This document shows, in pieces, positions 25,527-33,369 of a stretch of DNA of 62,633 bases (position 1 is its first letter; each line of letters begins with the position of its first letter). A model generated the notes under the pieces. It was given only the letters and a program-made list of their open reading frames with translations, did not search any database and was not told the DNA's origin. The DNA comes from Herbinix sp. (GTDB lineage Bacteria > Bacillota > Clostridia > Lachnospirales > Lachnospiraceae). Both the position numbers and the translations under genes were made by a program. The stretch covers positions 1-62,633 of the forward strand of contig JARBTJ010000017.1 of assembly GCA_029240245.1 (NCBI GenBank), read 5' to 3'.

Positions 25527-27771
25527 GGAGAGACGCTTATTTAGAAGAAAAAAAACTTTAAGAAAGCTAATGTTGGGATTGGTATTATGTGTACTGATAT
25601 CCTTTTTTCATCCATTAAACCTAAGCGTCTATGCAGTAACAAATGGCTTTAACATAGATGCTGGGCATCTCTACCCCAATATGGATATGACCTATCAGGA
25701 GGGCTATGTGCCAACGGTGAGTGACGGGAAAGTAAGGATTGTCCTACCCCTCATCCATACGGGATCAGAGTATGTGGAAAACGCAATGATAACAGCCACC
25801 ATCGATTATGGAACTCTTTCAGACTCACCCTTTATCATTAAGCAGTATCAAAAAAAATTTCCGGTGAAAACCTTTACCTTTGAGGAGGAAAAGTTGGAGG
25901 TTTATCCGGTGGAATTCGAACTTGATTTAAAAGATGACCGGATCAACGGAATTTACCCGATTATGGTGAAGATACAATACAATTCTTATGATGTTACGAC
26001 GGAAAGTTTTAACTACACCACAAAAGAACAGCAGTTTCCGGTATACATAACGATCTCCGACGGTAAGGATGGGAATGAAGCTCCCGAGGAACCTGATAAG
26101 AACGTAAATATACGGATGGTGAGCAGCTCGATTAATCCGGAGCTCATATATCCGGGAGATGACTTTTTGGTTCAGGTGGATTTAAAGAATACTGGCGCCA
26201 AGGATGACATTAAGAATGTCAAAATCAGATATGAAAATGCGGAAGGTGTTCTGATTCCACGTAATCATACCGGAACGATTTATCTTGATGAAATTCCTGC
26301 TGGAATAACCAAAAAGGTTACGATGGAACTTGCGGCTGCCAAACACATAACGAATCTTTGGCAAAAAATTTTTGTATCGATTACCTATGAGGATCGGGAG
26401 GGGAATGAATTTAATGAGACGGAATATATTTACATCACTCTATGCCCTTCCCCGATAGAGGAACCGGAATCACAGCTGCCAAATTTCCTCGAGCTTGATA
26501 CAAAGCACACCTTTTCCGGTATGATGAATTCCTATGAAACAGGATATGAGCCGTTAATCAATAAGAATAAAGCAACCATCGTCCTGCCGCTGATATTACG
26601 GGGGGATGGCAGCATCAATCATCAGGAAATCACTGCATCCGTAGGACTTTCTGAGAGCTTAAAGGAAGCATTTTTTTTCAAAAATTATGAAAAGAAATTT
26701 AAACTAAGTCAAAGCACAACCAAGGAGGGAGAAAAGGTATCGGTCTATCTTGTGAAATTTTCATTGGATTTAATGAAAAATCGTTGGAATGGAGTGTATC
26801 CGGTCACGGTAAACATAAAATATCAATCGGGGTCGGAGTGGAAAGAACAGAACTTTTCTCTATATATTGAGATAAAGGATGGTAAAGATCCGGGTGAAAA
26901 GGAAGAAGAAGTCGAGACACCCATTGAATTTCCACCCAAATTAATTATAGAAAGCTGTGAAATTAATCCATTCGACGCTCAGACGGGAGACGTGATTACC
27001 TTTCGGGTAACTCTTCATAATACCGGTATTGCCTCGTCCATCAGGGATTTTGTAATAAAATATAGCAGTGAAAGCAATGACCTGCTTCCTCTAAACAGCA
27101 ACACCTCTATCTTTGTTGATCGAATAGCCGCTGGTGCAACGAAGGAAATTACATTTCAGATGAAAGCTGCCGGTGAAGTATCCTCCACAATACAAAAGGT
27201 TCTTCTTAATATGGAGGGATTGGATGATAAGGCTTCCCCGATTATAGCTTCTGAGAGTTTATATCTTACACTTAGTCGGCCCATGGGAATACAGGTAGAT
27301 AAACCGAATATGAAAACGGAGGTGGAATCCGGAAAGACCGAGACGGTGAAGGTGCCGGTTTTTAATACCGGAAGTACAAAGCTAAAAAATGTGATGTGTG
27401 CTTTACATCTACCTGGAGTATTACCCTCGGGAACCGTTTTTCTTGGCGATATTGAACCGGGTGCATCAGCGGAGGCGGAAATCGAAGCTATCATAGCCAA
27501 TAAAATGACTACAGATTCTTCGATCAATGAAAGTGATAAATACGGACTGGTAGTGGGCTTTGTAACCGTAAGCTATGAGGATGAAGAGGGTAATTCCTAT
27601 CAAAAGGAAGTGGAAATAAAGACAAAAATAATACCTTCAAGCGGTCAGGCAGAGGAGCCGGAAGGTATTTCCGTACAGTGGTGGATATCCATCATTGTCG
27701 GTTTGGTAGTAATGCAGCTAATTGTCATGGGGATTTTATTATATCGAAAGAAGCGGGTTGTTTATGCATAA
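25501..27771 (+). CDS. duplicated CARDB/COG1361-like surface protein
   Basis: A 756-residue protein with an N-terminal membrane segment or signal (about residues 20-42), a C-terminal membrane helix (about 723-745) and a basic tail, so it is held to the membrane with a large external part. The exterior is a tandem duplication: a unit running from a GHLYPNMDMTY-like start through VRIVLPL, VYPVEFELDLKDDRINGIYP, then a CARDB-like beta sandwich (INPELIYPGDDFLVQVDLKNTG) is repeated about 280 residues later (TIVLPLI, VYLVKFSLDLMKNRWNGVYP, INPFDAQTGDVITFRVTLHNTG). A third sandwich precedes the helix. The start ATG 25501 follows AGGAGG. Such proteins in ABC operons are seen in clostridia; the function is unknown. 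Confidence 0.8.
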   Translation: MKITMRSDKERRLFRRKKTLRKLMLGLVLCVLISFFHPLNLSVYAVTNGFNIDAGHLYPNMDMTYQEGYVPTVSDGKVRIVLPLIHTGSEYVENAMITATIDYGTLSDSPFIIKQYQKKFPVKTFTFEEEKLEVYPVEFELDLKDDRINGIYPIMVKIQYNSYDVTTESFNYTTKEQQFPVYITISDGKDGNEAPEEPDKNVNIRMVSSSINPELIYPGDDFLVQVDLKNTGAKDDIKNVKIRYENAEGVLIPRNHTGTIYLDEIPAGITKKVTMELAAAKHITNLWQKIFVSITYEDREGNEFNETEYIYITLCPSPIEEPESQLPNFLELDTKHTFSGMMNSYETGYEPLINKNKATIVLPLILRGDGSINHQEITASVGLSESLKEAFFFKNYEKKFKLSQSTTKEGEKVSVYLVKFSLDLMKNRWNGVYPVTVNIKYQSGSEWKEQNFSLYIEIKDGKDPGEKEEEVETPIEFPPKLIIESCEINPFDAQTGDVITFRVTLHNTGIASSIRDFVIKYSSESNDLLPLNSNTSIFVDRIAAGATKEITFQMKAAGEVSSTIQKVLLNMEGLDDKASPIIASESLYLTLSRPMGIQVDKPNMKTEVESGKTETVKVPVFNTGSTKLKNVMCALHLPGVLPSGTVFLGDIEPGASAEAEIEAIIANKMTTDSSINESDKYGLVVGFVTVSYEDEEGNSYQKEVEIKTKIIPSSGQAEEPEGISVQWWISIIVGLVVMQLIVMGILLYRKKRVVYA

Positions 27772-27790
27772 GCTAACTTAATTCGTGTGA

Positions 27791-27830
27791 GGAAAAAGAG
27801 GATACTTGAATAGTCAAGTATCCCTTTTCC
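27791..27830 (+). terminator. hairpin after the export operon
   Basis: A long stem between GGAAAAAGAGGATACTTGA (27791-27809) and TCAAGTATCCCTTTTCC (27814-27830), with a 4-base loop. No clear T-run follows, so it may be an RNA 3'-end stabiliser or a weak terminator. Confidence 0.5.
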
Positions 27831-28031
27831 AGTTAATACGGCATTAGAAAAATGAAAGATAATAAGTAGTCCGCCATATGGGCTAACCATCATGCTTGGT
27901 CATTGGTAGACATGATCAACTGGAAGGTAAACGGGTAGGGATTGTAACACTCACACTTCTATGGTATAGTTAACCCATATTATCCATATGATTACAGAAA
28001 TCATCAGATATTTTAAAGGGAGACATAAAGG

Positions 28032-28115
28032 TTGAATCTCAAAGAGTTTCATGAAGATCCGAACTGGAACGATAAGCAGTATCCCGGTGAATTTACGATT
28101 TATGCGGTGAAATAA
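28032..28115 (+). other. possible 27-residue peptide or gene remnant
   Basis: TTG 28032, nine bases after AGGGAG, opens a frame of 27 codons, beginning MNLKEFHEDPNWNDKQYPGE and ending FTIYAVK. The amino-acid make-up looks like part of a real protein, and the ribosome-site spacing is good, but it has no further continuation. It is either a short leader peptide of the phosphotransferase gene or the leftover end of a lost gene. The rest of 27772-28188 shows only the hairpin at 27791. Confidence 0.3.
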
Positions 28116-28188
28116 TGGTGAAAGAGTTAAAATGAATATAGGAAGTTATAGAGGATTAATAAGTGCTATGTAATTTATGAGGTGAGAT

Positions 28189-29103
28189 ATGAACAGTGAT
28201 TTTGGTTTTAGTAATCAGGAAACAGAAAGAATTATAAGTCATTTTGGGGAGAACTTCTATCATAAGGTAATCAAGGATATTGCATTCTATACAAAAAAAT
28301 GGAGGTTAAGCTCCATCAGGTTGATAGATTATTATTCTGTTAATTGTAATTTTACGTGTTATTCTGAGGATTACGGTGCATCTGTGTTAAAAATCGGAAA
28401 TCCCTGCAGAGAAACCTTTACAGAATACCATACTTTACTTGAATATAAAGATAAGGGGTTTTGTAAGGTTTATGCTGCGGATATTGATAACGGAGTAATT
28501 ATCGAGGAGCTCATTTCACCCGGAACACAGCTTCGTGCGGAAGCTTCGCTGGATCAAAGACTTTCGGTCTTTTGTTCCTTACATAAAGATCTGCATATAG
28601 CACCGGAAGATGGTAGAATATACCCTTCCTATATGGATTGGGTCAGCAGAATTACTAAGTATATGAGCAACCGACAGGACAAGAAAGAATTATATCTGTA
28701 TATGAAGAAGGCTGAAGCTCTTTGCAACTTGCTTTGTGTGAAATATCCGCGAAAGATGCTACTGCACGGGGATCTCCATCACGACAATATCTTATTAGGC
28801 AGAGATAATACCTATACCATTATTGATCCGAAAGGAGTGATTGGAGACCCTATATTTGATGTGCCACGCTTCATTTTAAACGAATATGAGGATGAGATAA
28901 CCGAAGGGTTTTATCATAAAATTAACCACATCATTCATTTCCTTGAATCTATGCTTCCTATTCCGGATCAGGTAATCAGACAGTGCTTATTTATTGAAAC
29001 GGCAATGGCACTATGTTGGGAGGTCGAAGATGGTGGTGAACCCAATATGGATCAAATCATTTTTGCTGAAAAAATCTTGAATCATGAAAACGATAAGGAT
29101 TAA
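28189..29103 (+). CDS. aminoglycoside phosphotransferase (APH) family kinase
   Basis: A 304-residue protein-kinase-fold small-molecule kinase. The catalytic loop reads LLHGDLHHDNILLG (Asp as catalytic base, Asn for metal), and the metal-binding segment reads IIDPKGVIGDPIFDVPRF. Both are complete, as in APH(6)-type streptomycin kinases and related sugar kinases. The start ATG 28189 follows GAGGTGAG. No other resistance gene or mobile-element signature is near, so a housekeeping metabolite kinase is as likely as a resistance enzyme. Confidence 0.83.
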   Translation: MNSDFGFSNQETERIISHFGENFYHKVIKDIAFYTKKWRLSSIRLIDYYSVNCNFTCYSEDYGASVLKIGNPCRETFTEYHTLLEYKDKGFCKVYAADIDNGVIIEELISPGTQLRAEASLDQRLSVFCSLHKDLHIAPEDGRIYPSYMDWVSRITKYMSNRQDKKELYLYMKKAEALCNLLCVKYPRKMLLHGDLHHDNILLGRDNTYTIIDPKGVIGDPIFDVPRFILNEYEDEITEGFYHKINHIIHFLESMLPIPDQVIRQCLFIETAMALCWEVEDGGEPNMDQIIFAEKILNHENDKD

Positions 29104-29157
29104 AAGGCGACAATGATGTTAGAATACACAGAGCGTGTGTTATATCAATTTTAATAT

Positions 29158-29625
29158 ATGTTGGTAATCAAAGAAGAGGTTGGTGTTGAGTTGGATTGGA
29201 TCAATATAATTGGATTAATTATCCTTGTTTTAATGTTATTACCGAATATGATATATGCTTCTCGAAGCAAAGAAATGGTAAATCAATGCCACAATAAAGG
29301 AATGAACTTTATGGAGCAGATCGGAAGATATGGCTCCATGTTTCTAATGTGTTTTAATATTGGCATTTTGGAGTTTGGATTTCGAACGAAGGAGGACTAT
29401 ACACTTTGGATTATTAGTAGTTCGGTGTTACTTTTATTATATTTTATATTTTGGGGCTTATATTTTGAGAGGGCAAAGAAAAGCTATGCTATTGCGCTGG
29501 CGGTCATTCCAAGTATCATTTTTATATTCAATGGTTATATTCGGCAGCATTATCTTTTGTTAATTATTGGAGTTATATTTAGTATAGGTCATATTTATGT
29601 TACTTATCAGAACAACCGAAATTAA
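29158..29625 (+). CDS. small integral membrane protein
   Basis: About four membrane helices with the segment DWINIIGLIILVLMLLPNMIYA at the start. The product is not recognised beyond being a conserved-looking Firmicutes membrane protein. The start is uncertain: ATG 29158 has no ribosome site, whereas TTG 29191 has AAAGAAGAGG upstream and would give the more typical opening MDWINIIGL. It stands after the APH-like kinase with a 54-base gap. Confidence 0.65.
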   Translation: MLVIKEEVGVELDWINIIGLIILVLMLLPNMIYASRSKEMVNQCHNKGMNFMEQIGRYGSMFLMCFNIGILEFGFRTKEDYTLWIISSSVLLLLYFIFWGLYFERAKKSYAIALAVIPSIIFIFNGYIRQHYLLLIIGVIFSIGHIYVTYQNNRN

Positions 29626-29729
29626 GTATGTTTAGGCATATCAGATAAAAATATAATGGGTATTAGAGGAAGACTGAAATTGGCTTCTGATGTGAATATT
29701 TAATTTGGATACTATGTGGAGGTGCAGGT

Positions 29730-30278
29730 ATGGCAGTGGATTTATACATAACAAATTATTGTGATAAACGATGTTCTCGATTGAGCAGTATAACACGACT
29801 TCCGATGAATGATGCTTATATTATGGCAAAAGAGTTATCTTGTTATAGAAGGGATGTTTTTACTTCTTTTAGCAGATTCGGTGATGATGATTTTGATGGT
29901 TATTATAAAAAAAGATTACGTACCGAAGAATGGTTATACGATTCATTTTTAGCATTAGGGGGCAAGCCACAAAATGAACATCCTCTTTACTTTGTCCTAG
30001 GCGAAAGCAACTATCTAAATAATTGGTATGAAGATTGCATAACGACGAGAATACTACTAGACCTAATAGATGTTACCGACATCAGCTTTACCTTTGGTGA
30101 CAGCATGTCCAGGATGGATTCAGAAGATAGAAAAAATCCTTTTAATAAAGAAACATTAATTAATTTTATATCTGAGACTTCATCAGAAATACATATGTTT
30201 TTAGATGATCTAAATCGAAAAAACAGATATATTGAAGTACAGCTATGGAACGATCGCTATGTAAAGGACTTTTTATAG
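29730..30278 (+). CDS. hypothetical protein, 182 residues
   Basis: An acidic soluble protein with no signal peptide or membrane helix, starting at ATG 29730 behind TGGAGGTG. It has cysteines in YCDKRCSRLS near the N-terminus and a C-terminal aromatic segment (RYIEVQLWNDRYVKDFL). No family is recognised. A terminator follows about 95 bases after the stop, so it is probably transcribed with the preceding gene or alone. Confidence 0.65.
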   Translation: MAVDLYITNYCDKRCSRLSSITRLPMNDAYIMAKELSCYRRDVFTSFSRFGDDDFDGYYKKRLRTEEWLYDSFLALGGKPQNEHPLYFVLGESNYLNNWYEDCITTRILLDLIDVTDISFTFGDSMSRMDSEDRKNPFNKETLINFISETSSEIHMFLDDLNRKNRYIEVQLWNDRYVKDFL

Positions 30279-30373
30279 GAAGCAACAGATATATGGGTAT
30301 TAATCGTAAAACCATACAGTATGCCACAATCAATTTATAAGCAAATAAACTAATCGTATCCTGTTATGCATAA

Positions 30374-30400
30374 AGCGGCCTTATATGAGACCGCTCTTTT
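30374..30400 (+). terminator. terminator before the Spo0E-like gene
   Basis: AGCGGCCT pairs with AGACCGCT (one mismatch) around a short loop, followed by CTTTTC. Confidence 0.6.
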
Positions 30401-30572
30401 CTTATGTGTCTTTTAGCCACTATCCTAATGTTGCCAATACATGATATATTTCTTATTGTATTATTTACACCGTGGACTGATTAATATATATTCAATTTTT
30501 AGAGTTTTTGTTCATTGGTGGATGCAATACTTTTTTGAGTTTATTTTTAATTAACATAAGGAGTATATGTAA

Positions 30573-30740
30573 ATGCACATGAAGAGAAAAGGATTAATGG
30601 AAGAAATTGAGCATTACAAAAAATTATTGGATTTAACGGTAGAAATATATGGTTGCAGTTCTGATCAGACAATCACGATCAGCCAAAAATTAAATATACT
30701 GTTTAATAGGTATTATGGACTTACGAGGAATAATAAGTAA
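30573..30740 (+). CDS. Spo0E-family aspartyl-phosphate phosphatase
   Basis: A 55-residue protein beginning MHMKRKGLMEEIEHYKKLLD. It has the two-helix Spo0E pattern: an N-terminal helix, a turn, and the signature SQKLNILFNRYYG, equivalent to the SQxLDxLIxxYY of Spo0E-like proteins. These dephosphorylate Spo0A and thereby hold back sporulation. The ATG has AAGGAG nine bases upstream. The usual Asp after SQxL is Asn here, which could weaken the phosphatase activity. A hairpin terminator follows, then the XRE/MEDS regulator. Confidence 0.82.
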   Translation: MHMKRKGLMEEIEHYKKLLDLTVEIYGCSSDQTITISQKLNILFNRYYGLTRNNK

Positions 30741-30840
30741 AAGTATGGGTTATGGTAGGGGATAATACCGGGGTTATATCGTTAGAAGATATATTTGCAC
30801 GTACATAGGAAGCCAATCAATATAAATAAAGTATAATCCG

Positions 30841-30880
30841 GGCTTTAATGGTAAATTTTAACATTTTACCATTTTTAGCC
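30841..30880 (+). terminator. terminator after the Spo0E-like gene
   Basis: GGCT..AATGGTAAA pairs with TTTACCATT..AGCC, a nested stem with a 9-base loop, followed by TTGGTTTTCTTT. Confidence 0.6.
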
Positions 30881-30984
30881 TTGGTTTTCTTTATATTATT
30901 TTGATATAATGATATATATAGTGGCAACACCTTACCTTATGTACTTATTATATACAGGCAACTATAAGATTGGGGAGAGGTCTG

Positions 30985-31800
30985 ATGAGGGAATGGTTAA
31001 TACAACTACGTAAAATTAAGCACATGACTCAGCAGCAGGTTGCATCCCGATGTTTTATTGAAAGGTCCTACTATTCACAGATTGAAAGAGGAAAGCGTAA
31101 TCCCAGTACGGATGTGGCTAAAAATATTGCATTTGTTCTGGAATTTAATCCTTTAAAATTTTATAAAAAGGATCTTAATCTATCCTTTTTTGATAATACT
31201 GAGTATTCTAATATTTTATCATATCCATATGTAATCGAGAGTTATTTTAATTCCTCTGATCGAGGGAAAGTGGTATATTTATACGATGATATTAATGCTT
31301 ATTATCAGCATTTTATAACCTATCTATTGGCAGGAATACATAAGAAAAGACATTGTATTATCATTGATCATCAGATTAATCCTAACTTATTGTCGGATCT
31401 GATGAAGCGAAATTGTACGGAAGATGATATTAATAGATATCTACATATTTTTTCGATCAACCGGAACGAATGTACCACAATGGATAAGCTATCCTTATCG
31501 ATTTTAAATGATCTGAAAACCAGTTTGAATGAGAGTGATTCCATCCATATTTGGGTACATCAGGAAAATATTTGTATGAATGACTTTTTGAGTACATTGC
31601 AAAATGAATATGATTTTCATATGAAAATATTATATGTACATGCTTATGATGCTTCTTCCATTACAGCCAGTGAGTATACTAAAATGATGAAGCAATTTCC
31701 TTTGCTTATGACGGATGGCGAGATCGTTAATTCACCGTTTTATAGATCCTTTGATAACCCCCAGGGGTTACCCTCTATCTACATGCAAGAGAATATCTAG
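30985..31800 (+). CDS. XRE-family regulator with MEDS-like sensor domain
   Basis: A 271-residue DNA-binding protein. Residues 1-65 are an XRE helix-turn-helix (IQLRKIKHMTQQQVASRCFIERSYYSQIERGKR). The remainder resembles the MEDS domain, a RecA-like ligand-sensing module seen in DcmR-type regulators: GKVVYLYDDINAYYQHFITYLLAGIHKKRHCIIIDHQ, then a HIFSINRNE strand. The start ATG 30985 is close behind GGGGAGAGG; a TTG at 30970 is also open. It lies just after a Spo0E-like gene and before a c-di-GMP riboswitch that is transcribed toward its 3' end. Confidence 0.8.
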   Translation: MREWLIQLRKIKHMTQQQVASRCFIERSYYSQIERGKRNPSTDVAKNIAFVLEFNPLKFYKKDLNLSFFDNTEYSNILSYPYVIESYFNSSDRGKVVYLYDDINAYYQHFITYLLAGIHKKRHCIIIDHQINPNLLSDLMKRNCTEDDINRYLHIFSINRNECTTMDKLSLSILNDLKTSLNESDSIHIWVHQENICMNDFLSTLQNEYDFHMKILYVHAYDASSITASEYTKMMKQFPLLMTDGEIVNSPFYRSFDNPQGLPSIYMQENI

Positions 31801-31817
31801 TGTAATAACATAAGAAA

Positions 31818-31860
31818 AGAAGCCCTACCTACGAAATACGAATTAGTGGGCAGGGCTTCT
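31818..31860. terminator. bidirectional terminator after the XRE/MEDS gene
   Basis: AGAAGCCCT (31818-31826) pairs with AGGGCTTCT (31852-31860). On the plus strand TTTAT follows; on the minus strand TTTTCTTATG follows, so it would also stop transcription coming from the riboswitch. Confidence 0.75.
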
Positions 31861-31934
31861 TTATATAGAAAGAGTGAAATTAGTTAGCGATTGCGAAAGA
31901 AGGATTGATAGTAAATGAGAAATTTCTTTGATAT

Positions 31935-32067
31935 TTTGGCAGTCAAAAAGCTGCCAAAGAAATAGCATATTTGGCAGCTGAACGATCTTAATGATAAATC
32001 ATCGTAGACTCAAGCTTTGCGTCCTTACTTTTCAGTAAGTTTGCTTTTGACATGTAAAATATTTACA
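31935..32067 (-). promoter_or_regulatory. cyclic di-GMP-I (GEMM-I) riboswitch, no gene downstream
   Basis: The minus strand reads GCAAACTTACTGAAAAGTAAG followed by GACGCAAAGCTTGAGTCTACG. This is the GEMM-I core: a stem CTTACT/AGTAAG closed by a GAAA tetraloop, immediately followed by the invariant GACGCAAAGC; then a P3 hairpin (CGAT...ATCG with ATGAT/ATCAT inside) and the closing CAGCTGCC. Aptamer about 32052-31970; expression platform 31978-31935. Ligand binding would hold the GCTGCCAAA strand and free the alternative hairpin, so it should be an ON switch. Behind it on this strand are only about 120 non-coding bases, a terminator, and then the antisense of the XRE/MEDS gene. I see no start codon in the readthrough part. 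Confidence 0.8.
31945..31978 (-). terminator. riboswitch-controlled terminator
   Basis: On the minus strand GCTGCCAAA (31978-31970) pairs perfectly with TTTGGCAGC (31958-31950) and is followed by TTTTT (31949-31945). The first arm is also the 3' strand of the aptamer. A third segment, CTGCCAAA (31942-31935), can instead pair with the second arm, giving the alternative antiterminator. Confidence 0.75.
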
Positions 32068-32073
32068 GTGATT

Positions 32074-32102
32074 ATAATAACGAACTTGTCCTAAAAAGTC
32101 AA
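32074..32102 (-). promoter_or_regulatory. promoter of the c-di-GMP riboswitch RNA
   Basis: On the minus strand TTGACT (32102-32097), 17 bases, TATTAT (32079-32074). Transcription would begin near 32067, just before the aptamer. The strength and position show that the riboswitch RNA is likely made. Confidence 0.7.
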
Positions 32103-32156
32103 TACATAATTCCCAAAAATTAACAATTAATTTTTACAAAATTTACTAGTAAAATA

Positions 32157-32185
32157 TTTACAAATAAGCATAATGATGGTATAAT
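32157..32185 (+). promoter_or_regulatory. promoter of the PilT-like/signal-peptidase operon
   Basis: TTTACA (32157-32162), 17 bases, TATAAT (32180-32185). It is back to back with the riboswitch promoter, with 54 bases between the two -35 elements. The leader is about 105 bases and contains a weak CAGAT/ATCTG hairpin. Confidence 0.7.
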
Positions 32186-32297
32186 ATGTAAAAAATAGGC
32201 TACAGATAAAATCATATAATCTGCAAATGGTGAAAATCATCGCCTTATGCAAGGGCTTTTTAAAGCTTTTGTTTCATAACATGAAAGGATGGTTCGA

Positions 32298-33365
32298 TTG
32301 GACAAAAAGTGGTTAGATAATATGTTGTTATACGCAATGAAGGAGAACGCTTCCAGCCTACACCTTATTTCGGGAGTTCCACCGGCGATGAGGATAAACG
32401 GTAATATGAAATATACCGATTATGATAAAGTGAATAAACAAAGGATGGAGGAATTAATTGAATGGTTTGTCAGTAAAGAAAATTCCAATATTCTGAGTGA
32501 AAAGGGCTCCTGTGATTTTACATATTCGATAGAAAAGACGAACAGATTCAGAGTTAATATTTATAGACAGAGAGGATCATACTCTATCATTATAAAAATA
32601 GGTTCTCTCTATGTTCAGTCAAAAGAAATGCTCAATTTACCAAATTGTATTTATACACTGAGTAACTTAAAATCCGGTTTGGTTATTATCAATGGTTTAT
32701 CCTCAAGCGGTAGGACGAGCACAGCCACTTTCATCGTAGACCAGATAAGACAGACTCATAATGGTCATATCATTACAATAGAAAATCCGATCGAGTTTTT
32801 GTTTAAGCACGATCAATGTATTATTAGCCAAAAAGAAGTCGGGCTAGATGTGAAAAGCTTTGAAGCCGGGCTTGAGGCTGCTGTATACCAGGATGCGGAT
32901 GTTATCTATATCAGTGAATTAAAAAGTGTGAAATGCATCAATAAGGTTTTGGATATAGCACAATCCGGAAAGTTAGTGATCGCTGTAATGAACACAAAGG
33001 ATGTTTCTGATACCTTACAGCTTTTAATGAATAGTTCTGATAATGTAAATTCAAATTGGAACAGGTTACAGATAGCGAATTGCCTTAAGGGAATCCTTTC
33101 GCAGAAATTACTTCCGACCACAGTCAATTCAACAATTCCGGCTTTTGAGATTTTACTGCAAACAACGGCAGTATCAAATTTAATTAGGGAAAACAAGCTC
33201 TCTCAGATACCGACAGTAATTGAAAATAGTATAAATCTGGGAATGACTACCTTTAATAAATCTATCGCACGTCTGTTTCACAAGGGCATCATCACCAAAG
33301 ATACCGCTCTTAGTTCAGTTTACGAGACAAATGATATGTTGAACAAACTGGTAATCGAAAGGTAA
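32298..33365 (+). CDS. PilT/VirB11-like ATPase with degenerate active site
   Basis: A 355-residue protein with the PilT layout: an N-terminal PAS-like domain (ASSLHLISGVPPAMRINGNM) and a RecA-like domain. The catalytic motifs are eroded. Walker A reads GLSSSGRTS with Arg in place of the essential Lys (residue 142 counted from ATG 32289); the Asp box reads TIENPIEF instead of TIEDPIEF; Walker B reads VIYISELKS where active PilT has VILVGEMRD; the His box reads SGKLVIAVMNT and lacks its His. It is unlikely to be a retraction motor. I prefer TTG 32298 (AAAGGA 8 bases upstream) to ATG 32289, which touches that site. No other pilus gene is near. Confidence 0.82.
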   Translation: MDKKWLDNMLLYAMKENASSLHLISGVPPAMRINGNMKYTDYDKVNKQRMEELIEWFVSKENSNILSEKGSCDFTYSIEKTNRFRVNIYRQRGSYSIIIKIGSLYVQSKEMLNLPNCIYTLSNLKSGLVIINGLSSSGRTSTATFIVDQIRQTHNGHIITIENPIEFLFKHDQCIISQKEVGLDVKSFEAGLEAAVYQDADVIYISELKSVKCINKVLDIAQSGKLVIAVMNTKDVSDTLQLLMNSSDNVNSNWNRLQIANCLKGILSQKLLPTTVNSTIPAFEILLQTTAVSNLIRENKLSQIPTVIENSINLGMTTFNKSIARLFHKGIITKDTALSSVYETNDMLNKLVIER

Positions 33366-33369
33366 TCTG

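Noticed and set aside
28189..29103. Acquired aminoglycoside-resistance gene
   Set aside because: The kinase fold is clear but no integron, IS or resistance neighbour is present and base use looks like the surroundings, so resistance is not claimed.
31886..31898. AGCGATTGCGAAA as a further full copy of family B
   Set aside because: Only one end, with one base missing; no core or second end found. Kept only as a hint of rearrangement beside the riboswitch.
32192..32297. A second riboswitch in the plus-strand leader of the PilT-like gene
   Set aside because: No GEMM-I or other known aptamer core is present; only short weak hairpins.
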